Assembly: GCA_009929855.1 (NCBI GenBank)
Contig: RZZN01000025.1
Span: forward strand, 1 to 56,606
DNA from: Gammaproteobacteria bacterium
GTDB taxonomy: Bacteria; Pseudomonadota; Gammaproteobacteria; Chromatiales; Chromatiaceae
Reading direction: 5' to 3'
Length of the DNA: 56,606 nucleotides
The stretch's first letter is position 1; every line of letters begins with the position of its first letter. Positions 18,781 through 28,332 of this stretch are shown piece by piece. The position numbers and the translations under genes were made by a program. The notes under the pieces are model-generated. The model saw nothing but the letters and a program-made list of their open reading frames with translations. It was not told where the DNA came from and ran no database searches.

Positions 18781-20157
18781 TCAGTGACCGTAGACCTGAC
18801 CGGGTAGCCAGGTGACAAGTCCAGGGAAGGACCAGGCGAGCGCCAGGATGAGGATCTGAATGAGGATGAAGGGGATGACGCCGCGATAGATGGTGCTCGT
18901 CGCAACCGACGGCGGTGCGACCCCGCGGAGATAGAAGAGCGCGAAGCCAAAGGGCGGAGTCAGGAAGGAGGTCTGCAGATTCAGCGCGATCATCACGCCC
19001 AGCCAGAGCGGATCCAGACCCATCGCCAACAGCACGGGCGCGACCAATGGCACCACGACGAAGATGATCTCGATGAAGTCGAGGATGAAACCGAGCAGGA
19101 AGATCACCAACATCACCACCAGGAGCGCGCCGGTCGCGCCGCCGGGCAGTCCGGAGAGTAGATCCGCGATCAGTTCCTCGCCGCCGAAGCCACGGAAGAC
19201 CAAGGAGAAGATGGAGGCTCCGATCAGGATCATGAAGATCATGGTGGTGATCTCGGCGGTGCTTTGGGCCACCTCGCGCAATCGCGCAAGGGTGAGCTGG
19301 CGCTTGAGGATCGCAAGCAGGAGCGCGCCCAGTGCACCCAACGCGGCAGCCTCGGTGGGCGTGGCATAACCGGCCAGGATCGAGCCGAGGACCGCGCCGA
19401 TGAGCATCAGCGGCGGCACCAGCGCGCGCAACAAGCGTCCCCATTCGATCGGACCCAGTGCATGAGGCGGCAAGGCCGGCAGCCGTTCTGGCCGCAGCAG
19501 GGCGAGTCCAACCAGGTAGAGGATGTAGAGTGTGACCAGCAGCACACCCGGAACCAGCGCGCCCACGAACAGGTCACCGACCGATACGGTATCGGGGGAG
19601 AAGATACCCTGGCTCAACTGCGCCTGCTGATAGGCGCTGGACATGACATCGCCGAGCAGGACCAGGACGATCGACGGTGGAATGATCTGGCCCAAGGTGC
19701 CGGTCGCCGCGATGGTCCCGGTCGCGGTACCCGCGTCATAGCCACGGTTGAGCATGGTGGGCAAGGCCAGCAGGCCCATGGTCACCACGGTGGCACCCAC
19801 GATCCCGGTCGAAGCGGCCATCAGCGCGCCGACGACACAGACCGAGATCGCCAAGCCGCCGCGCAAGGAGCCGAACAAACGCGCCATCGACTCCAGCAGA
19901 TCCTCGGCGACCCGTGACTTCTCCAGCACTACCCCCATGAAGATGAACAGCGGCACCGCCAGCATCGTCTGGTTGTTCATGATGCCGAAGAGACGATTCG
20001 GCAGAGCGGTCAGGTAGGCTGGCTCGAAGGTTCCGGTCAGCACCCCGAGCCCGGCGAACAGCAGCGAGACGCCACCCAGCGTGAAGGCGACCGGATAACC
20101 TGCCAACAAGGCCAGGCAGATGGCGGCGAACAGGAGCAGTGACATCCACTCAGCCAT
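18781..20157 (-). CDS. dctM: TRAP transporter large permease (DctM-like)
   Basis: Large membrane subunit of a tripartite ATP-independent periplasmic transporter, driving solute uptake with a sodium gradient. 458 residues, about 12 helices, with typical segments PLFIFMGVVLEKS, GATVVTMGLLALPTM, GTLGQIIPPSIVLVLLGDV and PPFGFALFYLRGV. The ATG at 20157 (MAEWMSLLLF) is preferred to 20166: it overlaps the dctQ stop by 8 bp and gives the standard DctM N-terminus. Downstream of dctQ, it completes a Q-M pair; the binding protein is encoded divergently at 21063. Confidence 0.92.
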   Translation of the reverse strand: MAEWMSLLLFAAICLALLAGYPVAFTLGGVSLLFAGLGVLTGTFEPAYLTALPNRLFGIMNNQTMLAVPLFIFMGVVLEKSRVAEDLLESMARLFGSLRGGLAISVCVVGALMAASTGIVGATVVTMGLLALPTMLNRGYDAGTATGTIAATGTLGQIIPPSIVLVLLGDVMSSAYQQAQLSQGIFSPDTVSVGDLFVGALVPGVLLVTLYILYLVGLALLRPERLPALPPHALGPIEWGRLLRALVPPLMLIGAVLGSILAGYATPTEAAALGALGALLLAILKRQLTLARLREVAQSTAEITTMIFMILIGASIFSLVFRGFGGEELIADLLSGLPGGATGALLVVMLVIFLLGFILDFIEIIFVVVPLVAPVLLAMGLDPLWLGVMIALNLQTSFLTPPFGFALFYLRGVAPPSVATSTIYRGVIPFILIQILILALAWSFPGLVTWLPGQVYGH

Positions 20158-20716
20158 GATCGGCATCCACCCGGGGCGCGCCAGCCGACAACAGATAGGC
20201 CCCCTTGATCACATCGGCGATGCCTTGCAGCAGTAGACTGCACGACAAGATGAGGATGATGCTCTTGTGCAGGTAGACCAGACGCAATCCCCCAGTCTCG
20301 GGTGAGACCTCCCGGATCGACCATGAATTGGCGACATAGTCCCAACTCGTCCAGCCGATGAAGAGTGTGAGCGGCAGCAGCAAGAGGAGATGGCCGAGTA
20401 GATCGATCAATGCGCGCCGCCGGGTCGAGAGTCGCTGATAGAGGATGTCGACACGCACATGCGCATTGCCCTGCAGCGCCCAGGCGGCCGAGCCCATGAA
20501 GACCAATGCGTGCGCGTAGAGCACGGCCTCCTGTAGGGCGGTCGCGCCGATGTTGAAGCCATAGCGCAGCACGACGACGATCGTGGTGCCCAGAACCAGG
20601 AACAGCGTCAGCCAGGCAAGCGAACGTCCCAGACCGGCATTGAGTGCGTCGATTCCCCGCGCGAGACGGAGCAGGGGCGGCAATGACTGGGGGCGTGCTT
20701 GAGACATGCCCGACAT
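20150..20716 (-). CDS. dctQ: TRAP transporter small permease (DctQ-like)
   Basis: Small membrane subunit of the TRAP transporter, 188 residues with four predicted helices (about 32-52, 68-85, 107-127, 150-170). HVRVDILY after helix 2 and the RRRALIDLLGHL cytosolic loop are DctQ hallmarks. It overlaps dctM by 8 bp. The start at 20716 (MSGMSQARPQ) is reasonable; a second Met is at residue 4. The two genes are divergent from the binding-protein gene, with a 346-bp control region between. Confidence 0.88.
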   Translation of the reverse strand: MSGMSQARPQSLPPLLRLARGIDALNAGLGRSLAWLTLFLVLGTTIVVVLRYGFNIGATALQEAVLYAHALVFMGSAAWALQGNAHVRVDILYQRLSTRRRALIDLLGHLLLLLPLTLFIGWTSWDYVANSWSIREVSPETGGLRLVYLHKSIILILSCSLLLQGIADVIKGAYLLSAGAPRVDADHG

Positions 20717-20777
20717 TGTAGCCGAAACACTCGCGGACGCACCGAGCTTCGATTGCGAGCGTCACTCGTTCTATAGT

Positions 20778-20805
20778 GGTCAGGGGTCAGGGGTCAGGGG
20801 TCAGG
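20778..20805. repeat. Tandem repeat GGTCAGG x4
   Basis: Four perfect 7-bp copies of GGTCAGG in the divergent dctQ/dctP intergenic region. Short G-rich tandem repeats of this kind are common intergenic microsatellites and could vary in copy number by slippage. The G-runs might fold as a quadruplex on the plus strand, which is speculation. Confidence 0.7.
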
Positions 20806-21062
20806 GAGAGTGATCTCATTGGCCTGTCATCGTCTTTCAGTGGATGAAAACCAAAATCCGAGGCGCGACGAGCATGGACTTGCACGCCACTGAGTGCTCG
20901 GACCGCAAACCAAGAGACTGGGTGATGGTCCGCTCGATCCGGCCAACCGCCAAGACATCGAGGGTTCGGTGATGATCGAAGAGAGTGACATCGAGCGGTC
21001 GCTCTCTCACACTGGACGCACGACATGGATCGATCCTTGCCATTACCCCCGGAGATGCTGAA
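20806..21062. other. 5' region of the TRAP binding-protein gene
   Basis: About 257 bp following the tandem repeat, up to the binding-protein start. GGAG lies about 9 bases before the ATG at 21063. No clear sigma-70 pair or operator was seen. Confidence 0.35.
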
Positions 21063-22154
21063 ATGAAACGCCGAGATTTGATCACCGCGGCTGGTGTCGG
21101 CCTCGCCGCGACCGCCGTCGCGGGTTGCCAACAGAGCGCGGCCGATTGCGCCAAAGCCGAGGATGGGCCTCGCTTCAACTGGAAGCTGGTCACCTCTTGG
21201 CCGAAGAACTTTCCGGGTGTCGGGATCGGTCCCGAACGCCTCGCGCGCGCGGTCGAGGAGAGTAGCGCCGGGCGCTTGAAGATCAAGGTCTATGCCGCCG
21301 GCGAGCTGGTCCCGGCCATGGAGGTCTTGGATGCGGTCTCGCGCGGCGCCGCCGAGATGGGACACAGCGCGCCCTACTACTGGAAGGGCAAGATCCCCGC
21401 CGCACAGTTCTTCTGCGCCTTGCCATTCGGCCCGAACGCGCAGGAGATGAACGCCTGGCTGCATCACGGCGGCGGACTGGCGCTCTGGGAGGAGGCCTAT
21501 GCGCCCTTCGGCGTGCTGCCAATGGCCTGTGGCGCGACCGGGGTGCAAAGCGCCGGTTGGTTCAACCGTGAGATCCACACCATCGATGATCTCAAAGGGT
21601 TGAAGATGCGGACCCCTGGACTCGGCGGCGAGGTCTTGAGTCGTCTCGGAACCACCGTCGTGAACATGCCTGTCGGTGAGATCTTCACCGCCTTGCAGAC
21701 CGGTGTGATCGACGCGACCGAATGGATCGGTCCCTACAACGATCTGGCACTAGGGCTGCACAAGGTCTCTCGCTATTGCTATTTTCCGGGCTGGCAGGAG
21801 CCGAACGTGACCTTCGAGTTGACCATCAATCGTAAGGCCTGGGAGAGCCTACCACCCGATCTGCAGGCCATCGTGCGCACCGCCGCGCGTGACGTCAACG
21901 CCGACATGCTGGACGATTACAATGCGCGCAACATGGAGGCGCTCGAGCAGCTCATGGCCGATGGGGTGGAGATCCGCCGTCTTCCCGATGAGGTCCTGAG
22001 CACCTTGCAAGCCATCTCGTTCGAGGTCATCGACGCGACCGCCGCCGCCGATGCGGTGGCGAGCCGAGTCTGGGAGCAGCAGCGTGCCTGGCTGAAACGT
22101 CTCTCCGAGTACGGGACTTGGACCGAGCAGGCGCTCTATCGCATGCGCGCCTGA
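21063..22154 (+). CDS. TRAP substrate-binding lipoprotein (TakP-like DctP)
   Basis: Periplasmic solute receptor for the divergent DctQM permease. 363 residues. The N-terminus MKRRDLITAAG is a Tat-like signal, and ATAVAGC at about residue 19-25 is a plausible lipobox, so the mature protein may be a membrane-anchored lipoprotein. The body matches the TakP (2-oxoacid) branch: TSWPKNFPGVG, KVYAAGELVPAMEV, AAEMGHSAPYYWKGKIPAA, LKMRTPGLGGEVL and GVIDATEWIGPYND. TakP relatives bind pyruvate or other 2-keto acids with sodium as tetramers or dimers; the ligand here is not proven. The start is fixed by the twin-arginine-like motif and GGAG nine bases upstream. Confidence 0.88.
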   Translation: MKRRDLITAAGVGLAATAVAGCQQSAADCAKAEDGPRFNWKLVTSWPKNFPGVGIGPERLARAVEESSAGRLKIKVYAAGELVPAMEVLDAVSRGAAEMGHSAPYYWKGKIPAAQFFCALPFGPNAQEMNAWLHHGGGLALWEEAYAPFGVLPMACGATGVQSAGWFNREIHTIDDLKGLKMRTPGLGGEVLSRLGTTVVNMPVGEIFTALQTGVIDATEWIGPYNDLALGLHKVSRYCYFPGWQEPNVTFELTINRKAWESLPPDLQAIVRTAARDVNADMLDDYNARNMEALEQLMADGVEIRRLPDEVLSTLQAISFEVIDATAAADAVASRVWEQQRAWLKRLSEYGTWTEQALYRMRA

Positions 22155-22389
22155 GCGCTCATCGCGCTCGCCATCAGCGGAACCAATGGGCGCGATGACT
22201 GCCCCATCGCTTGGTGGCGCGCGCCGCTGGACAACATGAATCGAGCGGCGCGAGCCTTCAGACCCGCTCCGCGCGGACGCGCGGACCGCTCGATGCGCTG
22301 ACAGTCACGCCGGATCCGAGCTTCTCTCGCGCCGCCACCCTCGAGCACTGTCTCGTGTGGTCTCGGGTCCGACGCTGGAGGGTATGACG

Positions 22390-25101
22390 ATGACCAAAGA
22401 CCTCACCAATCCGACCCCACCGGATGTCTCCTGGCATAGCGAATCCGCCTCATCGGCACTCGCGCGACTCGCCAGCGACGAGGCCCGTGGTCTCACGAGC
22501 GATGAGGCGCGTCGGCGTCTCGCCGAGCATGGCCCCAATCGCCTGCCAGAGCCCAAGCGAGCTGGACCTCTGGCACGGCTCCTGATTCAGTTTCACAACC
22601 CGCTCATCTATGTGCTGTTGGTGGCGGCGGTGGTGACCTTCCTGCTGGAGTATCATGCCGACGCCGCGGTCATCCTGGGCGTTGTGATCATCAACGCGCT
22701 CATCGGATTCGTCCAGGAAGGCAAGGCGGAACAAGCACTCGCTGCGGTGCGGGCCATGCTGGCGAGCAAGGCGACGGTGCTGCGCGACGGCAGCCGACGC
22801 GAGATCGACGCGCTCGAGCTGGTCCCGGGCGATATCGTCCTGCTCGAGTCGGGCGCTCGGGTGCCAGCCGATCTGCGTCTGCTCAAGGTCAAGAATCTGC
22901 GGGTGAACGAGGCCGCGCTCACCGGCGAGTCGGTCCCGGCCGAGAAGGCGAGCGCGGCGGTTTCCGCCACCGCGGTCACCGGCGACCGCATTGGGATGGC
23001 CTACTCGGGCACCGTCGTGGCCTCTGGTCAGGGTCGTGGACTCGTGGTCGCCACTGGCGCGGCGACTGAGATCGGGCGCATCGGCGCGATGGTCGCGGGC
23101 GTGAGCAGCCTAGCGACCCCTCTGACCCGTCGGCTCGAGCAGTTCGCGCGTCAGATCACCTTGGTCATCCTCGCCGTCGGCCTCTCGACTTACGCCTACG
23201 GGCACTGGGTGATCGGCATGAGCGGGACCGATCTATTCCTCGCCGTGGTGGGTCTGGCGGTCGCCGCGATCCCCGAGGGGTTGCCGGCGATCGTGACCAT
23301 CACGCTCGCGATCGGAACCCGTGTCATGGCACGGCAGAAGGGGATCGTACGACGCTTACCGGCGGTCGAGACACTCGGATCGGTCACGGTCATCTGCTCG
23401 GACAAGACCGGTACACTCACCAAGAACGAGATGACCGCGGTACGCTTGCTGCTGCCCGGACGCGCGCTGGAGGTGAGCGGGGCCGGCTACGCGCCAGAGG
23501 GCGGCTTCCACCAGGGCAAGCACACACTCGATCCCCGTCAGGATCAGCAGCTGCTGGAGCTGGCGCGCTGTGCACTGCTCTGCAACGACGCACACCTGGA
23601 GCCTGGTGCGGACAACGGCTGGACCTTGGTCGGCGATCCCACCGAGGGCGCACTCGTGACACTCGCGCTCAAGGCCGGGCTGGATCCGATCGCCGAGCGG
23701 CACGCCTATCCAAGGATCGACGAGATCCCCTTCGAGTCCGAGCATCGCTACATGGCCACCCTGCATCACGATCATGCCGGCCATGCCTTCATCCTGCTCA
23801 AGGGTGCGCCCGAGCGGATCCTCGAGCTCTGCGAGGAGGACGCACTGGGGACGCCACTGAGCCGATCCGACTGGGAGGAGCGGGTGCTCGAGTCGGCGGG
23901 CTCGGGTCAGCGCGTCCTGGCACTGGCGCGGCGCGAGGTCCCGGCCGGCACCACCGCGCTCGACCTCGACGACATCCGGCGCGGTTTTCGTCTACTCGGT
24001 CTCGCCGGCATGATGGATCCGCCGCGGCCCGAGGCAATCGCGGCGGTCGCCGAGTGTCAGGCCGCCGGCATCCGGGTCAAGATGATCACCGGCGACCATG
24101 CGGTGACCGCGGCGGCCATCGCCCGCGAGCTGGGTCTGGGCGAGGGCGAGCCACTGACCGGCGAGGTGGTGGAGCGACTGAGCGACGCAGAGCTCGAAGA
24201 GCGGGTCCAAACAACCGACGTCATCGCCCGTGCCAGCCCCGAGCACAAGCTCAGGCTAGTGGCCGCGCTGCAGGCGCGCGGCGAGCTGGTGGCCATGACC
24301 GGCGACGGCGTCAATGACGCGCCCGCGCTCAAGTCCGCCGAGATCGGGGTGGCCATGGGGCATCGCGGCACCGACGCGGCCAAGGAGGCCTCTGACCTGG
24401 TCCTGACCGACGACAACTTCGCGAGTATCGCGCACGCGGTGAGCGAGGGTCGACGGGTCTTCGACAACATCAAGAAATCGCTGGTCTTCATCCTGCCGAC
24501 CAACGGCGCACAGGCCGGCGTCATCCTGGTGGCGGTTCTCTTGGGTCTGGCCCTACCGATCACCGCCAGTCAGATCCTCTGGGTCAACATGGTCACGGCC
24601 GTGACCCTGGCCCTGGCGCTGGCCTTCGAGCCGGCCGAGGGCGGGGTCATGCGACGTCCGCCGCGCCCGCCGCGCGAGCCCCTGATCACTCGGATCATGC
24701 TGATTCGGATCCTGTTCGTCAGCCTGCTGATGATCGCGCTGACCTTCGGGGTCTACGAGTGGGAGCTGATGCGCGGTCAAAGCCTGGAGGTCGCCCGGAC
24801 CGCGGCAGTCAACATGCTGGTCTGCGGCGAGCTGGTCTATCTCTTCAACGTGCGTCAGTTCACGGCGCCCACCATGGCCCGTGACACACTCTATGGCAAT
24901 CCGGTCGCCTTTTGGGCGAGCCTGATCCTGATCGGCCTCCAGCTGATCTTCACCTACGCCCCGCCGATGCAGGCGATGTTCCATACCAGTGGTCTGGATC
25001 TCGCCGCCTGGGGTGTGATCCTGGCGCTCTCGGTCTTCGCCTTCTTCGCGATCGTCGCCGAAAAAAGCGTGCTGCGCCGCCTGGGGATCACCCGGATGTA
25101 G
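22390..25101 (+). CDS. P-type cation-transporting ATPase (type IIA-like)
   Basis: Ion-motive ATPase of the inner membrane, 903 residues. Actuator domain with LTGESVPAEK; phosphorylation site Asp338 in SDKTGTLT; nucleotide domain with LLKGAPERI; hinge TGDGVNDAPALKSAEIGVAMG; ten predicted membrane helices in the 2+2+6 pattern. Helix 4 carries IPEGLPA as in Ca2+ and Na+/K+ pumps. In helix 6 the stretch NMVTAVTLALALAFEP lacks the acidic residue of SERCA (NLVTDGLPA), so calcium specificity is uncertain. The ATG at 22390 is chosen because GGAGG lies 8 bases upstream; an ATG two codons earlier is too close. No partner genes adjoin it, and it converges on the Mrp operon 22 bp away. Confidence 0.93.
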   Translation: MTKDLTNPTPPDVSWHSESASSALARLASDEARGLTSDEARRRLAEHGPNRLPEPKRAGPLARLLIQFHNPLIYVLLVAAVVTFLLEYHADAAVILGVVIINALIGFVQEGKAEQALAAVRAMLASKATVLRDGSRREIDALELVPGDIVLLESGARVPADLRLLKVKNLRVNEAALTGESVPAEKASAAVSATAVTGDRIGMAYSGTVVASGQGRGLVVATGAATEIGRIGAMVAGVSSLATPLTRRLEQFARQITLVILAVGLSTYAYGHWVIGMSGTDLFLAVVGLAVAAIPEGLPAIVTITLAIGTRVMARQKGIVRRLPAVETLGSVTVICSDKTGTLTKNEMTAVRLLLPGRALEVSGAGYAPEGGFHQGKHTLDPRQDQQLLELARCALLCNDAHLEPGADNGWTLVGDPTEGALVTLALKAGLDPIAERHAYPRIDEIPFESEHRYMATLHHDHAGHAFILLKGAPERILELCEEDALGTPLSRSDWEERVLESAGSGQRVLALARREVPAGTTALDLDDIRRGFRLLGLAGMMDPPRPEAIAAVAECQAAGIRVKMITGDHAVTAAAIARELGLGEGEPLTGEVVERLSDAELEERVQTTDVIARASPEHKLRLVAALQARGELVAMTGDGVNDAPALKSAEIGVAMGHRGTDAAKEASDLVLTDDNFASIAHAVSEGRRVFDNIKKSLVFILPTNGAQAGVILVAVLLGLALPITASQILWVNMVTAVTLALALAFEPAEGGVMRRPPRPPREPLITRIMLIRILFVSLLMIALTFGVYEWELMRGQSLEVARTAAVNMLVCGELVYLFNVRQFTAPTMARDTLYGNPVAFWASLILIGLQLIFTYAPPMQAMFHTSGLDLAAWGVILALSVFAFFAIVAEKSVLRRLGITRM

Positions 25102-25123
25102 TCAGTCAATCGGGATTTGGATA

Positions 25124-26836
25124 TCAGGCGAGCACCAGCCACGCCAGCCCGAATCCGAGCAGGATCAGCATCACCAGCGCGACCTCCCAGCGCAGCAGCC
25201 ACGCCTCGATCGATGCGGCAGGGCCATGCCTGAATGTCGCGATGGCGCCCTGCGACAAGCGCGCGATCAAGCCCTCGCGCCAACTCGGCAGACGCTCCAG
25301 CAAGAGCCGACGCCACCACCGGCGCCACTGGCGCGCGCGTGTCTGACCCCAAGGCGGCAGCGCTGACCGCTCGCTCGGCCACCCACGCCGCCGGACCAAC
25401 CGCAGCGTGACGGCCCAGCCGACCAGGACCAGACCGCCGAGCAGCAGCGCCCAACCCAGCGCAGCGGAATCAGTCGACTCGACCGGCGGCCATGACCACT
25501 GAAGGGCCAACGGATCGGCCAGCCACGCGCTCAATGACATGAGCACGGCCGCCGCCACCAGGATGGCGGCAAGTCCGATCCAGGTGCCTCGCCATGGGTC
25601 GAGGCGCTGCTCGCGAGCCGGCTGCCGCAGCAGCGCAAGCAACCGCCCGAGCAGTAGACTGACCACCAACGCGGGCCAGCGCGGATCCAGGATCTCGGTC
25701 TTGCCCAAGTCCAGCCAACCGGCCAAGATCGGCACGGGTGCGGTCGCACCCAAGAGTGCCGCCGCCCAGGCCAGGACCAGACGCGGCCCTTGGCGCCCCG
25801 CGCCGCTCGCCGTGCCCAGCAACACGAGCGCGGCGAGCGTCATACTGGTCTGCAGACCGAGCAGTGGCAGAGACTGGGCGATCGCTGGAGCCAGCGTCGG
25901 TTGTCGCAGCGCCACCGCCAGGGCCATCAGCCATTGTGCCGTCAACGCCATCAAGACGATCCCTTGCAGCCGATCGAGCGTCGCGCGCCCGAGCCCAGCG
26001 ATCAAGGCATGGAGCGCCGTGGCGAGGGCGAGGGCGCCCAGGACGAGGCCACCGGTCGGCCAGACGATCGCGCCCAGGGGCAACAGACGCAGCCAGCCGA
26101 ACAAGCCCGCGGCCAGGACAAAGGCGATCAGGATCAAGCGCGGCGCCGTCGAGGTCGCGTGCACAGTCGGCAAGAGCCAGACGTGTCCACCCAGGACACC
26201 GGATTTTGCGCCCAACCCGAGCAGCATCAGCAGCAGCAGGGTGTCGCGATCCGCGGCTTCGGCGATGACCTCGCGCAGCGCCGAGAAGGAGGTCGCGCCA
26301 GCGCCGTGGGCGAGGATCAGGATGAGCTCGAACAAGAGCAGGTCGGCCAGGACCAGCACGATGACCAGACGCCGGGCGGCGGCCCGCGCCCCGGCACGCC
26401 GCTCCCGAGCCAGCAGTGCGTAGAGCGCATAGCCCGCAAGGGTCGTGGCGGTGAGCCAGAGCAGCACATCGTCGGCCAGGACCAGCGCGAACAGAGCCAG
26501 CAGGGCCAAGAGCGCCGCGACTGCCGGTCGCCAGCGACCCGGATCACCATGGGTGTCGAGGCGCCAACAGACACCGGCCAGACTCCAGAGCAGCGCGATC
26601 CCGATCAGGACGCTCCCACCCGGCGCATCGAGCGCCAGGGCCGCGCCATCCAGGGTGTAGGGCAACGCCAAGCGCGCCGGGGACGACACTAGACCGAGGA
26701 GCATGGCGGGGAGTGCCGCCCAGGGCAGCAGCGCGATCGCCGTGGACCGCGCGGCCGGCATCGCCAGCAGCGCGGCGAGCAGTCCCGGCCAGGCCAAGAC
26801 GGCGAGCAGGAGCAGCGGTGGCACGTCGATCGTCAT
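25124..26836 (-). CDS. Divergent antiporter-like membrane subunit (Mrp operon, last gene)
   Basis: 570-residue polytopic protein of the NuoL/M/MrpA-D fold, much more divergent than its two neighbours. Alignment by eye to the adjacent subunits: the helix-5 Glu needed for proton transfer is replaced by Thr129 (TATTLAGYAL), the helix-8 Lys is replaced by Ala242 (VLAAGLFG), while the helix-7 Lys is kept (Lys211, GAKSG). A long arginine-rich cytosolic segment (about 455-515) precedes a final helix (about 545-568). Loss of these residues suggests a structural or regulatory role instead of pumping. The start at 26836 overlaps the upstream stop (ATGA), so it is translated as part of the operon. It could alternatively couple the complex to another partner. 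Confidence 0.72.
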   Translation of the reverse strand: MTIDVPPLLLLAVLAWPGLLAALLAMPAARSTAIALLPWAALPAMLLGLVSSPARLALPYTLDGAALALDAPGGSVLIGIALLWSLAGVCWRLDTHGDPGRWRPAVAALLALLALFALVLADDVLLWLTATTLAGYALYALLARERRAGARAAARRLVIVLVLADLLLFELILILAHGAGATSFSALREVIAEAADRDTLLLLMLLGLGAKSGVLGGHVWLLPTVHATSTAPRLILIAFVLAAGLFGWLRLLPLGAIVWPTGGLVLGALALATALHALIAGLGRATLDRLQGIVLMALTAQWLMALAVALRQPTLAPAIAQSLPLLGLQTSMTLAALVLLGTASGAGRQGPRLVLAWAAALLGATAPVPILAGWLDLGKTEILDPRWPALVVSLLLGRLLALLRQPAREQRLDPWRGTWIGLAAILVAAAVLMSLSAWLADPLALQWSWPPVESTDSAALGWALLLGGLVLVGWAVTLRLVRRRGWPSERSALPPWGQTRARQWRRWWRRLLLERLPSWREGLIARLSQGAIATFRHGPAASIEAWLLRWEVALVMLILLGFGLAWLVLA

Positions 26837-28332
26837 GGCCCGATGAACTCCCGCGCGGCGATCAGGTGCCCCCATTCCAGGGGAGAGAAGGGCGCGGCGG
26901 CCAAGAGACCGGCCAGCAATGCCGCGGTCGCCGTGATCAGGGGTGGCCATAGGAGCGCGCGCGCCGTCTCGCGCCGACCGAAATCACGCTCCTGCGGCCA
27001 GTGCGTGGGGGGATCGCGAAACCAAGCGGCATGCAGGATCGGGAGGAAATAGGCGGCATTGAGCAGGCTGCTGGCGGCCAGGACCAGCAGCACCCAGTGC
27101 TGACCTGCATCCAGCGCACCGAGTCCGAGATACCATTTGGTGATGAAGCCGGCCACCGGGGGAGCGCCGATCATGCCGAAGGCCGCGATGGTGAAGGCGA
27201 CCATGGTCCAGGGCATGCGCCGGCCCACGCCATTCATCTCGCTGACCTTGTGGATGCCCAGGGTCTCGGCGAGATTTCCGGCACTGAAGAAGAGCGTGAT
27301 CTTCATCAGTCCCTGATGGACGAGATGGACCAGCCCGCCAACCGTGGCGATCGGGCTGGCGATGGCGACGCCGAGGATGATGTAGGAGACCTGGCTGACC
27401 GTGGAGAAGGCCAGCCGGCGCTTGAGATCGTCTTGGAACAGGGCACGCACCGAGCCATAGATGATGGTCGCCGCGGCGAGGAGCGCAAGGGGGGCGGTGA
27501 CCCCCAGCTCGGTCGCGAATTCGACGCCGAAGACCTCGTAGACGACACGCACGATCCCGAAGGCACCAGCCTTGACGACCGCCACCGCGTGCAGCAAGGC
27601 ACTGACCGGGGCCGGCGCGACCATGGCGCGCGGCAGCCAGGCATGGAACGGGAGCAACGCAGCCTTGACCCCTAGCCCGGCGATCAGACACACGAAGATC
27701 AGCACCAGGGCCGGTCGATGGAGTGGATCCAGCGTGGCGACGAAGCCACCCGGGCTGAAGACGAGCGTTCCAGTCAGGGTGTAGAGCCAGATGATCCCCA
27801 GCAGCAAGAGGGCGCCACCGCCGATCGTGAAGGCGAGATAGATCTGGCCGGCGCGCCGCGCGATCTCGGTGCCACGGTGCACGACCAATGGATAGGTCGC
27901 CAATGTCAGCAGCTCATAGAAGAGCAGGAAGGTCAGCAGATCCGCCGCCATGGCGATGCCGACGGTCGCGGTGACACAGAGGCTGAAGAAACCGAAGAAG
28001 CGACTGCGATGCGGCGCGCCTTCCAAATAGCCGATCGCGTAGATGGTCGTCACCAGCCACAGCAGGCTCGAGAGCACCAGGAAGAGCAGGGCGAGCGGGC
28101 CAGCCCGCAAGGCGAGATCCAGACCGGGCAGGAACGCCAGCCGCACCTCGTATTCACGCCCCTGCGCGACCCCCCACAGCATGATCCCGACAAGGATCAA
28201 CTTGAGGATCGCACCCGACAGGTTGAGCGTGGTGCGCAGCCGCACCCGCGACTCGGCCAGACCGAAGATCAGCAGCCCCGGCACCAACGAGCTGGCGACG
28301 ACGAGCAGCGGGATCCAGGGCTCCGTGATCAT
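26833..28332 (-). CDS. Mrp/complex I-like antiporter subunit (NuoL/M-like)
   Basis: 499-residue inner-membrane subunit with about 14 helices. The helix-5 Glu is present (LLFYELLTLATYPL), as are the helix-7 Lys (GVKAALLPFHAWLP) and the helix-8 Lys (AVVKAGAFG), so a functional proton/cation half-channel is expected. It corresponds to the NuoL/M-like part of MrpA or a second MrpD; a fused DUF4040/MnhB tail is absent because that part is encoded separately at 30279-31223. The start at 28332 (MITEPWIPLL) overlaps the upstream stop by 4 bp; longer starts run into the previous gene. Confidence 0.88.
   Translation of the reverse strand: MITEPWIPLLVVASSLVPGLLIFGLAESRVRLRTTLNLSGAILKLILVGIMLWGVAQGREYEVRLAFLPGLDLALRAGPLALLFLVLSSLLWLVTTIYAIGYLEGAPHRSRFFGFFSLCVTATVGIAMAADLLTFLLFYELLTLATYPLVVHRGTEIARRAGQIYLAFTIGGGALLLLGIIWLYTLTGTLVFSPGGFVATLDPLHRPALVLIFVCLIAGLGVKAALLPFHAWLPRAMVAPAPVSALLHAVAVVKAGAFGIVRVVYEVFGVEFATELGVTAPLALLAAATIIYGSVRALFQDDLKRRLAFSTVSQVSYIILGVAIASPIATVGGLVHLVHQGLMKITLFFSAGNLAETLGIHKVSEMNGVGRRMPWTMVAFTIAAFGMIGAPPVAGFITKWYLGLGALDAGQHWVLLVLAASSLLNAAYFLPILHAAWFRDPPTHWPQERDFGRRETARALLWPPLITATAALLAGLLAAAPFSPLEWGHLIAAREFIGP

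Noticed and set aside
20778-20805. CRISPR-like repeat
   Set aside because: 7-bp head-to-tail repeat without spacers; a microsatellite.
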